This document shows positions 23,690-32,673 of a DNA stretch of 64,000 bases, piece after piece. The translations under genes and the position numbers were made by a program. Numbering within the stretch: the stretch's first letter is position 1; every line of letters starts with the position of its first letter. The notes under the pieces were generated by a model that was given only the letters and a program-made list of their open reading frames with translations, made no database searches and was not told the DNA's origin. The DNA is from Pseudomonas sp. GV085. Its GTDB lineage: Bacteria; Pseudomonadota; Gammaproteobacteria; Pseudomonadales; Pseudomonadaceae. The DNA is taken from positions 182,218 to 246,217 of the forward strand of contig NZ_QAOV01000010.1 of the NCBI RefSeq assembly GCF_003050925.1. The letters are read 5' to 3'.

Positions 23690-25390
23690 TCAGAACAGGA
23701 AGTAGCGCTGGGCCATTGGCAGGGTTTCCGCTGGCTCACACCACAGCAACACACCGTCAGCCTTGACCTGATAAGTTTGAGGATCGACGTCGATATCCGG
23801 CAGGTAATCGTTGTGGATCAGGTCGCTTTTCTGCACGTTGCGACAACCTTTGACCACGGCGATTTTCTTCTTCAGACCCAAGGCTTCCGGCAAGCCGGCC
23901 TGCTGCGCCGCCTGGCTGATGAAGGTCAGGCTGGTGGCGTGCAGCGAGCCGCCAAAGCTGGCGAACATCGGGCGGTAATGCACCGGTTGCGGCGTCGGGA
24001 TAGAGGCATTGGCGTCACCCATCAGGCTGGCCGCAATGGCACCGCCCTTGAGAATCAGCGTCGGTTTCACGCCGAAAAACGCCGGGCGCCAGAGCACCAG
24101 ATCCGCCCATTTGCCCACTTCGACCGAACCCACTTCATGGCTGATACCGTGGGTGATCGCCGGGTTGATGGTGTATTTGGCGATGTAGCGTTTGGCGCGG
24201 AAGTTGTCGTTGCCTTCACCGTCGCCGGGTAGCGGGCCGCGTTGTTTTTTCATCTTGTCGGCGGTCTGCCAGGTACGCGTGATGACTTCGCCGACCCGGC
24301 CCATGGCCTGACTGTCGGAGCTGATCATCGAGAAGGCGCCGAGGTCGTGGAGGATGTCTTCGGCCGCGATGGTTTCGCGGCGGATGCGGCTTTCGGCGAA
24401 GGCCACGTCTTCGGCAATGCTCGGGTCCAGGTGGTGGCAGACCATCAGCATGTCGAGGTGTTCGTCGATGGTGTTGCGGGTGAACGGCCGGGTCGGGTTG
24501 GTCGAGCTCGGCAGCACGTTGGCAAAACCGCAGGCCTTGATGATGTCCGGCGCGTGGCCGCCACCGGCGCCTTCGGTGTGGTAGGTGTGAATGGTGCGGC
24601 CCTTGAAGGCGGCGAGGGTGGTTTCGACGAAGCCCGACTCGTTGAGGGTGTCGGTGTGGATTGCCACCTGCACGTCGTACTGATCGGCCACGTTCAGGCA
24701 GTTGTCGATGCTCGCCGGCGTGGTGCCCCAGTCTTCGTGCAGCTTGAGGCCGATGGCGCCGGCTTTGACCTGTTCGATCAACGGCTCCGGCAGGCTGGCG
24801 TTGCCTTTGCCGGTGAGGCCGATGTTCATCGCAAAGGCATCGGCGGCCTGGAGCATGCGCGCCAGGTGCCACGGCCCGGAGGTGCACGTGGTCGCATTGG
24901 TGCCGGTGGCCGGCCCGGTGCCGCCACCGATCATGGTGGTAACGCCGCTCATCAACGCCTCTTCGATCTGCTGCGGGCAGATGAAGTGGATATGGGTGTC
25001 GATGCCGCCGGCGGTGAGGATCATGCCCTCACCGGCGATCACTTCAGTGCTGGCGCCGATGGCGATGGTGACATTGGGCTGGATGTCCGGATTGCCGGCC
25101 TTGCCGATCGCGGCGATGCGCCCGTCCTTGAGGCCGACGTCGGCCTTGACGATGCCCCAGTGGTCGATGATCAACGCGTTGGTAATCAGAGTGTCGACCA
25201 CTTCCGCGGCCAGTAACTGGCTCTGGCCCTGGCCGTCGCGGATGACTTTGCCGCCGCCGAATTTCACTTCTTCGCCGTAGGTGGTGAAGTCCTGTTCCAC
25301 TTCGATCCATAACTCGGTATCGGCCAGCCGCACCTTGTCACCGACGGTGGGACCGAACATGTCGGCGTAGGCTTGTCTTGAGATTTTCAT
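23690..25390 (-). CDS. ureC: Urease subunit alpha UreC
   Basis: UreC is the catalytic urease subunit, hydrolysing urea to ammonia and carbamate with two Ni ions. Started at MKISRQAYADMFGPTVGDKV it has 566 residues, the standard length. Nickel ligands and catalytic residues are all present: His133 and His135 (DTHIHF), carbamylated Lys216 (GLKLHEDWG), His245, His271, the flap Cys318-His319-His320 (VCHHLD) and Asp359 (SSDSQAMGR). It is the last gene of the urt-ure run and should be fully functional. Confidence 0.98.
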   Translation of the reverse strand: MKISRQAYADMFGPTVGDKVRLADTELWIEVEQDFTTYGEEVKFGGGKVIRDGQGQSQLLAAEVVDTLITNALIIDHWGIVKADVGLKDGRIAAIGKAGNPDIQPNVTIAIGASTEVIAGEGMILTAGGIDTHIHFICPQQIEEALMSGVTTMIGGGTGPATGTNATTCTSGPWHLARMLQAADAFAMNIGLTGKGNASLPEPLIEQVKAGAIGLKLHEDWGTTPASIDNCLNVADQYDVQVAIHTDTLNESGFVETTLAAFKGRTIHTYHTEGAGGGHAPDIIKACGFANVLPSSTNPTRPFTRNTIDEHLDMLMVCHHLDPSIAEDVAFAESRIRRETIAAEDILHDLGAFSMISSDSQAMGRVGEVITRTWQTADKMKKQRGPLPGDGEGNDNFRAKRYIAKYTINPAITHGISHEVGSVEVGKWADLVLWRPAFFGVKPTLILKGGAIAASLMGDANASIPTPQPVHYRPMFASFGGSLHATSLTFISQAAQQAGLPEALGLKKKIAVVKGCRNVQKSDLIHNDYLPDIDVDPQTYQVKADGVLLWCEPAETLPMAQRYFLF

Positions 25391-25440
25391 GCGCATGCCT
25401 TGAGATTCAATTGATTTGGAGACCGCTCGCGGTGCTCGCT

Positions 25441-25550
25441 TTCGCTGGCAAGTCGGAACGCCGCATCGCAGCTCCTACAGGGGGAATGGATTTCGCCGCA
25501 ATAGCGGTGTTGGAATGCGATTCCCTGTAGGAGCCGGCTTGCCGGCGAAG
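25441..25550. repeat. Imperfect REP pair in the ureB-ureC gap
   Basis: The left part TTCGCTGGCAAGTCGGAACG...GCTCCTACAG and the right arm CTGTAGGAGCCGGCTTGCCG are related but not fully complementary. It expands the ureB-ureC spacer to 184 bases, long for subunits of one enzyme. Confidence 0.75.
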
Positions 25551-25574
25551 GGGCCGGTACTGGCGCTGCATGAC

Positions 25575-25880
25575 TTAGAGATCACCCATGATCCGCCCGG
25601 CAAAGCCGAACACCCGGCGATGCCCGGCCAGGTCCACCAACTCGACCTCGCGACTCTGCCCCGGTTCGAAACGCACCGCCGTGCCGGCCGGGATGTTCAG
25701 GCGCATGCCGCGACTGGCAGCGCGGTCGAACGTCAGGGCATCGTTGGTTTCGAAAAAGTGGTAATGCGAGCCGACCTGGATTGGCCGGTCGCCACTGTTG
25801 GCCACCTTGAGGCTGAGGGTGCGCCGGCCAGCGTTGAGCTCGATCTCGCCGGGCTGGATCTGGTATTCACCGGGAATCAT
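25575..25880 (-). CDS. ureB: Urease subunit beta UreB
   Basis: The 101-residue structural subunit starts MIPGEYQIQPGEIELN and includes the conserved GSHYHFFETNDAL and GMRLNIPAGTAVRFEPGQ segments. It packs with UreA and UreC in the (alpha-beta-gamma)3 urease. The ATG overlaps the stop of the preceding acetyltransferase gene by one base, so its translation depends on that gene. A TTG just upstream is not needed. Confidence 0.97.
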   Translation of the reverse strand: MIPGEYQIQPGEIELNAGRRTLSLKVANSGDRPIQVGSHYHFFETNDALTFDRAASRGMRLNIPAGTAVRFEPGQSREVELVDLAGHRRVFGFAGRIMGDL

Positions 25881-26413
25881 CAATGGGCTCCTTGGAGAAT
25901 CTTGTAGTAGAGGGCAGTCGGCTTGTAGCGGCCACTCGGGTCGCAGGCGTAGTCGGGGATTTCACCGGCGCGGGTATAGCCCAGCGATTGGTAGAAGGCT
26001 TCGGCGGGCGAGCCGGCCTCGGTGTCGAGATAAAGCATGCCGCGCTTGTGCTGCAGGGCTGCCGCCTCCAGCGCGCTCATCAGTTGCTGGCCCAGGCCGC
26101 GACGCCGCGCATGTTCGCGCACCAGCAGCTTCTGCACTTCGGCACGGTTCAGGCCGTTGGCTTTCTGGCACAGACTCAGTTGCACACTGGCCTGCACCTG
26201 CTCGTCCTTGACCACCACCCACAGCAACACATTGCCCTTGTTCAGGTTCTCCTGAACCTCATCGAAATACGCACGCGCCTGGGTGGCATCGAGTTCAGCC
26301 ATGAAGCCGACACTGGCGCCATAGCCGACGGCATCGAGCAGCAGGTCGATCAGGCCCTGACGATAATGCGCAAAGCTTTCTACGTTGACGCGTCGCAGTT
26401 GGGCGGCGTTCAT
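25880..26413 (-). CDS. GNAT-family N-acetyltransferase inserted between urease genes
   Basis: The 177-residue GNAT protein has the acetyl-CoA-binding signature VQKLLVREHARRRGLGQQLM (R/Q-x-x-G-x-G/A as R-R-G-L-G-Q) followed by the family C-terminal FYQSLGYTRAGEIPDYA. The second half resembles acetyltransferases of small amines or antibiotics, but the substrate is unknown. It is not in the P. aeruginosa urease operon, which has only one GNAT gene between ureA and ureB. It is tightly coupled to ureB (one-base overlap) and starts 6 bases after the other GNAT gene. Confidence 0.85.
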   Translation of the reverse strand: MNAAQLRRVNVESFAHYRQGLIDLLLDAVGYGASVGFMAELDATQARAYFDEVQENLNKGNVLLWVVVKDEQVQASVQLSLCQKANGLNRAEVQKLLVREHARRRGLGQQLMSALEAAALQHKRGMLYLDTEAGSPAEAFYQSLGYTRAGEIPDYACDPSGRYKPTALYYKILQGAH

Positions 26414-26419
26414 CGGGGA

Positions 26420-26953
26420 TTACTCCAGGTTGATGCTTGGCGGCTGCGCGCCGGGATTCAGGGTCAGTTGCATGAAGGTCAGATCCAGCCAGCGGCCAAA
26501 CTTGGTGCCGACCTGCGGCATTTGCCCGGTGGTGATAAAGCCGATGCGCTCATGCAAGCGAATGGAGGCAGCGTTACCGCTTTCGATAGCCGCGACCATC
26601 ACGTGCTTGCCGCAGCCTTTGGCGCGTTCGATCAGCGCTTGCATCAATTGCGGGCCGAGGCCGTTGCCGCGCTGGTCGCTGCGCACATAGACCGAGTGCT
26701 CGACGGTGTGGCGGAAACCGTCGAAGGGCCGCCAGTCGCCGAACGAGGCGTACCCGAGCACCGTGTCGTCGGCATCGACGATCACCAGAATCGGATAAGC
26801 CTGGGATTGCCGGGCGCTGAACCAGGCCTGACGGTTGTCGAGGTCGACCGCGTGCTCGTTCCAGATCGCCGTGGTGTTGAGCACCGCGTCGTTGTAGATG
26901 TCGCGGATGGCCGGCAGATCGGCATGCACGGCATCGCGGATGTGGTAAGTCAT
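26420..26953 (-). CDS. GNAT N-acetyltransferase, PA4866/phosphinothricin-methionine sulfoximine type
   Basis: The 177-residue protein closely resembles P. aeruginosa PA4866, an acetyltransferase that modifies phosphinothricin, methionine sulfoximine and methionine sulfone. Seen features are IRDAVHADLPAIRDIYNDAV at the N terminus, the acetyl-CoA motif VRSDQRGNGLGPQLMQALIE, and GKFGRW-like VGTKFGRWLDLTFMQL near the end. As in P. aeruginosa it lies directly after ureA, 9 bases downstream, and before ureB. It could protect glutamine synthetase from its inhibitors during ammonia assimilation, which would explain the linkage; that is inference. Confidence 0.92.
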   Translation of the reverse strand: MTYHIRDAVHADLPAIRDIYNDAVLNTTAIWNEHAVDLDNRQAWFSARQSQAYPILVIVDADDTVLGYASFGDWRPFDGFRHTVEHSVYVRSDQRGNGLGPQLMQALIERAKGCGKHVMVAAIESGNAASIRLHERIGFITTGQMPQVGTKFGRWLDLTFMQLTLNPGAQPPSINLE

Positions 26954-26962
26954 GGCGCGGCC

Positions 26963-27265
<303 letters not shown>

Positions 27266-27319
27266 CGTTGAGAATCCATATTAGGCAGTTGAAAAGGTCT
27301 TGAATTTGTCAGGCCGCCC

Positions 27320-27355
27320 TCCTGTAGGCGACCCGACAAGCCAGCTCCTACAGGA
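27320..27355. repeat. Short REP-like hairpin in the ureD-ureA gap
   Basis: CCTGTAGGCGACCCGACAAG followed by CCAGCTCCTACAGG: the outer 7 bases (CCTGTAG / CTACAGG) are complementary and the centre is degenerate. Confidence 0.6.
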
Positions 27356-27362
27356 ATCGGTG

Positions 27363-28202
27363 TCAGGTGTTCCATATTCGGGGTGGCACGGCCTCGCGAC
27401 CGAGCAACGCCGGCCTGAGCAATCGCCACAAATCAATCAGCCATCCCCGCGCCAACAGCGCCTCACTGGCCAGGCATCGGGCAACCAGCAACCCCGGCAA
27501 TTGGGTCAAATCCCCGCGCACGTCGTTGGGCAGCGAGCGGCAGGTTTCCAGCAGTTCGCTATCGATCTCACCCGTCACCAACAACGTCGCAAACACCGGT
27601 TGCCCGTCCAGCCCGATGGGTGAATCGAGCAAGCCGTCCGCCCCGACAACGCGCTGGCGTTCATGCCAGAGCAACTGGCCGTCGCGGCAGATATCCAGAT
27701 GTGCCTGGAAGTGCCCAAGGTCGAAGCGCTCGCCACTGGCCGGCCGGCCCAGCGCCACGACGTCCCAATAGAACAGCCGTGCATCGCTTTCAAGGTCGAT
27801 GCAGGTGTTGAGTTCAGCCTGGGCCGCGCTGAAAATGATCGTCTCCTGGGGCAGCCATTCCAGAGTCGCACCGGCTGCCACCTTCAACTTCAGCTGCTGA
27901 TAGGCGGGGCCGGCGGCGCGATACCACTTGGCCGCGCCGGGGCTGGTGATCTGCGCCCAGGCATCGCGCTCGACGCGGGCTGAAATATCCAGCCGATCAC
28001 CGCCGGCAATCCCGCCTGGCGGGTGGACGATGATGTGTTGGCAGACTTCAGGCCCTTCGGCATACAGATGCTTTTGTACCCGCAGCGGACCCAAGTGGCG
28101 GCGCTGGATCGGACGTGTGCTATCGCCGAAGCGGGCGTAACCCAGCTCCAGCTCGGCGTGCCAGCTCGGGGTGAACAGCGTTGTTTGGGCAGGTAAATTC
28201 AT
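27363..28202 (-). CDS. ureD: Urease accessory protein UreD
   Basis: The 279-residue UreD (UreH) binds apo-urease and recruits UreF and UreG, and its tunnel passes nickel to the active site. Family segments are QRRHLGPLRVQKHLYAEGPE and HPPGGIAGGDRLDI near residues 35-75, and TSPGAAKWYR near 90. It starts 31 bases after the urtE stop, so transport and urease genes read as one unit. The other accessory genes ureEFG are not here but at 2.9-4.7 kb. Confidence 0.96.
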   Translation of the reverse strand: MNLPAQTTLFTPSWHAELELGYARFGDSTRPIQRRHLGPLRVQKHLYAEGPEVCQHIIVHPPGGIAGGDRLDISARVERDAWAQITSPGAAKWYRAAGPAYQQLKLKVAAGATLEWLPQETIIFSAAQAELNTCIDLESDARLFYWDVVALGRPASGERFDLGHFQAHLDICRDGQLLWHERQRVVGADGLLDSPIGLDGQPVFATLLVTGEIDSELLETCRSLPNDVRGDLTQLPGLLVARCLASEALLARGWLIDLWRLLRPALLGREAVPPRIWNT

Positions 28203-28232
28203 GATTTCTGATTATCGTCAGGACACTACAGA

Positions 28233-28931
28233 TTAGATCGTAACCAGACCGCGCACACCTTCGGCTTCCATATTCTCTCCGCGACCCTGTTGCACGATCT
28301 CGCCTCGGGACATCACCAGGTACTGGTCAGCCAGTTCGGCTGCGAAATCGTAGAACTGCTCCACCAGCAGAATCGCCATGTCACCCCGTGCGGCGAGTTT
28401 TTTGATCACGGCACCGATCTCCTTGATTACCGACGGCTGGATGCCTTCGGTGGGCTCGTCGAGGATCAGCAGACGAGGGCGGCTGGCCAGCGCCCGACCA
28501 ATGGCCAGTTGCTGTTGCTGGCCACCGGACAGGTCGCCGCCGCGCCGTTGCTTCATTTGCAGCAGCACCGGGAACAGTTCGTAGATGAAGGCAGGGACTT
28601 CCCTGGCTTCGCTGCCGGGAAAACGCGACAGCCCCATCAGCAGGTTTTCTTCCACGGTCAGGCGGCCGAAGATTTCCCGGCCCTGCGGTACGTAAGCGAT
28701 GCCGGCATGCACACGCTGGTGCGGCTTGAACGTAGTGATCGGTTTACCTTCCCAGTTCACTGCGCCTTCCTTGGCCGGCAGCAAACCCATCAGGCACTTG
28801 AGCAGGGTGGTCTTGCCCACGCCGTTGCGCCCGAGCAGGCAGGTGACTTCACCGACTTTCACGTCAAATGTCAGACCGCGCAGGATGTGGCTTCCGCCGT
28901 AGTACTGGTGCAGCTTGTCGACTTGCAGCAT
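28233..28931 (-). CDS. urtE: Urea ABC transporter ATP-binding protein UrtE
   Basis: The 232-residue ATPase of the LivF type has Walker A GRNGVGKTT, signature LSGGQQQQLAIGRAL and Walker B LLILDEPTEGIQP. The GGSHILRGL N-terminal segment and the association with urtD define it as the second ATPase of the high-affinity urea transporter. It lies between urtD (132-base gap containing a REP) and ureD (31-base gap). Confidence 0.95.
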   Translation of the reverse strand: MLQVDKLHQYYGGSHILRGLTFDVKVGEVTCLLGRNGVGKTTLLKCLMGLLPAKEGAVNWEGKPITTFKPHQRVHAGIAYVPQGREIFGRLTVEENLLMGLSRFPGSEAREVPAFIYELFPVLLQMKQRRGGDLSGGQQQQLAIGRALASRPRLLILDEPTEGIQPSVIKEIGAVIKKLAARGDMAILLVEQFYDFAAELADQYLVMSRGEIVQQGRGENMEAEGVRGLVTI

Positions 28932-28954
28932 TCCAAAATTCTCCTCAGATCCCT

Positions 28955-29054
28955 TGTAGGAGCGAGCTTGCTCGCGATGAGCCAGAGATCGACGCGTACA
29001 TTCAGGCAGCCCGCGTCATCGTTAACCTCCATCGCGAGCAAGCTCGCTCCTACA
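28955..29054. repeat. REP pair inside the urtD-urtE gap
   Basis: The arms TGTAGGAGCGAGCTTGCTCG (from 28955) and CATCGCGAGCAAGCTCGCTC (to 29054) are near-perfect complements, separated by about 50 bases. It lies inside an operon, where it may stabilise or attenuate the messenger. Confidence 0.9.
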
Positions 29055-29062
29055 AAGAGCAA

Positions 29063-29932
29063 TCAGCGACCGAGATAAACCTCGATCACCCGCTCGTTGT
29101 CCTGCACCTGCTCCAGTGACCCTTCGGCCAGCACACTGCCCTGATGCAGCACAGTAACGTGGTCGGCAATCGAACCGACGAAGCCCATATCGTGCTCGAC
29201 TACCATCAGCGAGTGCTTGCCGGCCAGGGTCTTGAACAGCTCGGCGGTGAATTCGGTTTCGGCGTCGGTCATGCCCGCGACCGGTTCATCGAGCAGCAGC
29301 AATTGCGGGTCCTGCATCAACAACATGCCGATCTCCAGGAACTGCTTCTGGCCGTGGGACAACAGGCCCGCCGGGCGATTGACCGAGGAGGTCAGGCGAA
29401 TGGTCTCCAGCACTTCGTCGATGCGGTCTTTCTGCTCGCCGTTCAAGCGCGCCCGCAGGCTGGCCCAAACGGATTTGTCGGTTTTCTGTGCCAGTTCCAG
29501 GTTCTCGAACACCGTCAGGGCCTCGAACACCGTCGGCTTCTGGAACTTGCGGCCGATACCGGCCTGGGCGATCTGCACTTCGCTCATTTGCGTCAGGTCC
29601 AGGGTTTCGCCGTACCAGGCCTTGCCGTGACTGGGACGGGTCTTGCCGGTGATCACGTCCATCAGCGTGGTCTTGCCCGCGCCGTTGGGGCCGATGATGC
29701 AACGCAGTTCGCCGACGCCGATGTACAGGTTCAGGCTGTTCAGTGCGCGGAAGCCGTCGAAGCTGACGCTGATGTCTTCCAGGGTCAGGATGGTGCCGTG
29801 ACGGGTGTTGAGGCCGGGGCCGACACGCTGGCCGAGGCCGATGGCATCGCGGCTGCTGCCTGCGTCCTTGTTGGGCTCTACAGGAAAAAAAGCCGGTTCG
29901 AGCATGAATTCAGCGGTTGCAGTGACTCTCAT
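29063..29932 (-). CDS. urtD: Urea ABC transporter ATP-binding protein UrtD
   Basis: The 289-residue LivG-type ATPase has Walker A IGPNGAGKTTLMD, signature LSHGQKQFLEIGMLL (the variant LSHGQ seen in UrtD), and Walker B LLLLDEPVAGMTD. The first 45 residues are a poorly conserved extension; an internal start is possible, but the ATG overlaps the urtC stop by four bases, which supports the long form. It is paired with UrtE in the UrtABCDE transporter. Confidence 0.95.
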   Translation of the reverse strand: MRVTATAEFMLEPAFFPVEPNKDAGSSRDAIGLGQRVGPGLNTRHGTILTLEDISVSFDGFRALNSLNLYIGVGELRCIIGPNGAGKTTLMDVITGKTRPSHGKAWYGETLDLTQMSEVQIAQAGIGRKFQKPTVFEALTVFENLELAQKTDKSVWASLRARLNGEQKDRIDEVLETIRLTSSVNRPAGLLSHGQKQFLEIGMLLMQDPQLLLLDEPVAGMTDAETEFTAELFKTLAGKHSLMVVEHDMGFVGSIADHVTVLHQGSVLAEGSLEQVQDNERVIEVYLGR

Positions 29933-31008
29933 TGCTCACCTCTTTTCTTCAAGAGACCGATCACGCCTTTGGGTAGATACAGGGTCACGATGATGAACAA
30001 CGCGCCGAGGAAGAACAGCCAGTACTCGGGGAACGCCACGGTGAACCAGCTCTTCATGCCGTTGACCACGCCGGCGCCGAGCAGCGGACCGATCAAGGTG
30101 CCGCGCCCACCGAGAGCCACCCAGACTGCCGCTTCGATCGAGTTGGTCGGCGACATTTCGCTCGGGTTGATGATGCCGACTTGCGGCACGTACAACGCAC
30201 CGGCCAGACCGCACAACACCGCGCTCAATACCCAGACGAACAGCTTGAAACCGCGCGGGTCGTAGCCACAGAACATCAACCGGTTTTCCGCATCGCGTAG
30301 CGCGGTCAGGACCCGGCCGAACTTGCTCTGCGCCAGGCGCCAGCCGATGTACAGGCTCGCCACCAGCAACAGCACAGTGGCGAAAAACAGCACGGCGCGG
30401 GTACCTGGTTCGGTGATGCCAAAGCCAAGAATCGTGCGGAAGTTGGTGAAACCGTTGTTGCCGCCGAAGCCGGTTTCATTGCGGAAGAACAACAACATGC
30501 CGGCGAAGGTCAGGGCCTGGGTCATGATTGAGAAATACACGCCCTTGATCCGCGAACGAAAGGCGAAGAAGCCGAACAGCAACGCCAGCAGCCCCGGCGC
30601 CAATACCACCAGGCACAGGGTCCAGAGGAAGCTGCTGGTGCCGGTCCAGAACCATGGCATTTCGGTCCACGACAGGAACGTCATGAACGCCGGCAAACCA
30701 TCGCCCGAGGCCTGGCGCATCAGGTACATGCCCATGGCATAACCACCGAGGGCGAAGAACAGGCCGTGGCCGAGGGACAGCAGGCCGGCGTAACCCCACA
30801 CCAGATCGAGCGCCAGGGCGACGATGGCGTAGCAAAGGATCTTGCCCATCAGTGTCAGTGTGTAGGCCGAAACGTGAAACGTGCTGTCGGGCGATAACAG
30901 CGATAGCAGCGGTAACGCCAGCAGCACAACGAGGATCACTGCACCTACGGCAATCGAGACTTTGGGGCCGGCTTTTTGGGTCGCGGTAACGAGCAGGGGC
31001 TGGTTCAT
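29929..31008 (-). CDS. urtC: Urea ABC transporter permease UrtC
   Basis: The 359-residue LivM-type permease has about eight to ten membrane helices. Family segments are LVWGYAGLLSLGHGLFFALGGYAMGMYL and GRVLTALRDAENRLMFCGYDPRGFKL. It overlaps urtD by four bases and urtB by one base, so the three are translationally coupled. It forms the membrane channel with UrtB. Confidence 0.96.
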   Translation of the reverse strand: MNQPLLVTATQKAGPKVSIAVGAVILVVLLALPLLSLLSPDSTFHVSAYTLTLMGKILCYAIVALALDLVWGYAGLLSLGHGLFFALGGYAMGMYLMRQASGDGLPAFMTFLSWTEMPWFWTGTSSFLWTLCLVVLAPGLLALLFGFFAFRSRIKGVYFSIMTQALTFAGMLLFFRNETGFGGNNGFTNFRTILGFGITEPGTRAVLFFATVLLLVASLYIGWRLAQSKFGRVLTALRDAENRLMFCGYDPRGFKLFVWVLSAVLCGLAGALYVPQVGIINPSEMSPTNSIEAAVWVALGGRGTLIGPLLGAGVVNGMKSWFTVAFPEYWLFFLGALFIIVTLYLPKGVIGLLKKRGEQ

Positions 31009-32510
31009 CAGTCGATCACCCGTCCTTTGAGTGCGAAGAGGCCTTGCGGACGTTTCTGGATGAACAGAATGATCAGCGCGAGGATGAGGATCTTGCCGAG
31101 CACGGCACCGATCTGCGGTTCGAGAATCTTGTTGGCGATCCCTAAGCCAAACGCCGCCAGTACGCTACCGGCCAACTGACCGACGCCGCCGAGCACCACC
31201 ACCAGGAAAGAGTCGATGATGTAACTCTGGCCGAGGTCCGGGCCGACGTTGCCGATCTGGCTCAGGGCCACGCCACCGAGGCCGGCGATGCCCGAGCCGA
31301 GGCCGAAGGCGAGCATGTCCACGCGCCCGGTCGGGACGCCGCAGCAGGCGGCCATGTTGCGGTTCTGGGTGACTGCGCGCACGTTGAGACCCAGGCGAGT
31401 CCTGTTCAGCAACAGCCACGTGAGCACCACCACAAACAAGGCAAAGGCAATGATGACGATGCGGCTATAGGGCAGCACGAGATTGGGCAGTACTTGAATT
31501 CCGCCCGACAGCCAGGCCGGGTTGGCCACTTCGACGTTCTGGGCGCCGAACACCAGTCGAACCAGTTGGATCAGCATGAGGCTGATGCCCCAGGTGGCGA
31601 GCAGGGTTTCCAGTGGACGGCCATAGAGGTGGCGAATCACCGTACGCTCCAGCGCCATGCCGATGGCAGCGGTGACAAAAAATGCCACCGGCAACGCGAT
31701 CAGCGGATAGAACTCGATGGCCTGCGGGGCGAAGCGCTGGAACATCAACTGCACCACGTAGGTCGAGTAGGCGCCGAGCATCAGCATCTCGCCATGGGCC
31801 ATGTTGATCACGCCGAGCAGGCCGAAGGTGATCGCCAGACCGAGGGCGGCGAGCAGCAGAATCGATCCCAGGGACATGCCACTGAAGGCCTGCCCCAGGA
31901 GCTCGCCGACCAACAGTTTGCGTTTGACTTGAGCGAGGCTGGTTTCAGCGGCGGTACGTACATTCGCGTCGGTTTCAACGCCCGGCTCCAGCAGGTTTTC
32001 GAGACGGGTGCGGGCCAGCGGCTCGCCGGTTTCGCCGAGCAGGCGCACAGCGGCGAGGCGCACGGCCGGATCTGCGTCCACCAATTGCAAGTTGGCCAAG
32101 GCGAGGCTCAATGCCGCGTGAACACCTTCATCCCGTTCGCCAGCGAGCTGCTGGTCGAGGAATTTCAACTGCGCCGGTTTGGCGCTTTTCTGTAAATGCT
32201 GCGCAGCCACCAGACGAGTTTTGGCGTCGGAGGCGAGCAACTGATGGCTGGCCAGCGCGGTGTCGATCAGCCCCCGCAGGCGGTTGTTCAGGCGCAGAGT
32301 TTTCGGTTGGCCGTCGAGGGTCAATTCGCCTTGTTGCAGGGCATTGATCAACTCGATACGGGCTGGGTCGGGCTGCGCGGCCCAGGTTTCCAGCAACTTG
32401 GCCTGCTGCACGGGATTGGCGGCGACGAAGTCTTCGGCGTCACCGGCGTGGGCGGCCATCGGCAATAAAAGTGCGATGGCAAGGAAAAAGCGGTAAAGGG
32501 CGGTGGGCAT
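31008..32510 (-). CDS. urtB: Urea ABC transporter permease UrtB
   Basis: UrtB here has 500 residues from MPTALYRFFLAIALLLPMAAHAGDAED. It has a signal-like N terminus, a helical periplasmic domain of about 170 residues typical of UrtB (QQAKLLETWAAQPDPARIEL...), and a LivH-type permease from about residue 215 with eight helices. Upstream in-frame codons cross the REP sequence and are not part of the gene. It is the second gene of the operon, 163 bases after urtA. Confidence 0.95.
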   Translation of the reverse strand: MPTALYRFFLAIALLLPMAAHAGDAEDFVAANPVQQAKLLETWAAQPDPARIELINALQQGELTLDGQPKTLRLNNRLRGLIDTALASHQLLASDAKTRLVAAQHLQKSAKPAQLKFLDQQLAGERDEGVHAALSLALANLQLVDADPAVRLAAVRLLGETGEPLARTRLENLLEPGVETDANVRTAAETSLAQVKRKLLVGELLGQAFSGMSLGSILLLAALGLAITFGLLGVINMAHGEMLMLGAYSTYVVQLMFQRFAPQAIEFYPLIALPVAFFVTAAIGMALERTVIRHLYGRPLETLLATWGISLMLIQLVRLVFGAQNVEVANPAWLSGGIQVLPNLVLPYSRIVIIAFALFVVVLTWLLLNRTRLGLNVRAVTQNRNMAACCGVPTGRVDMLAFGLGSGIAGLGGVALSQIGNVGPDLGQSYIIDSFLVVVLGGVGQLAGSVLAAFGLGIANKILEPQIGAVLGKILILALIILFIQKRPQGLFALKGRVID

Positions 32511-32538
32511 GTCAAATGTCCTGGTGATACGCGGACCT

Positions 32539-32625
32539 TGTAGGAGCTGGCTTGTCGGGTCGCCGCATCGCAGCGAAGGCGTACTGACTGACGCCAAAGG
32601 CTTCGCTGGCAAGCCAGCTCCTGCA
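32539..32625. repeat. REP pair in the urtA-urtB gap
   Basis: The left arm TTGTAGGAGCTGGCTTGTCG and right arm CTTCGCTGGCAAGCCAGCTC are partly complementary AGCTGGCTTGCCAGC-type units. Placed after a highly expressed binding-protein gene, it could lower read-through into urtB, as REPs do elsewhere. Confidence 0.85.
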
Positions 32626-32673
32626 GGATTTGTGTCGGGCCGAGCAATGTCGTGCTGCTCGACACCCAATGAC

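Noticed and set aside
32511..32669. Upstream extension of UrtB
   Set aside because: The extra codons translate a REP sequence; the signal-like MPTALYRFFLAIALLL is the natural start.
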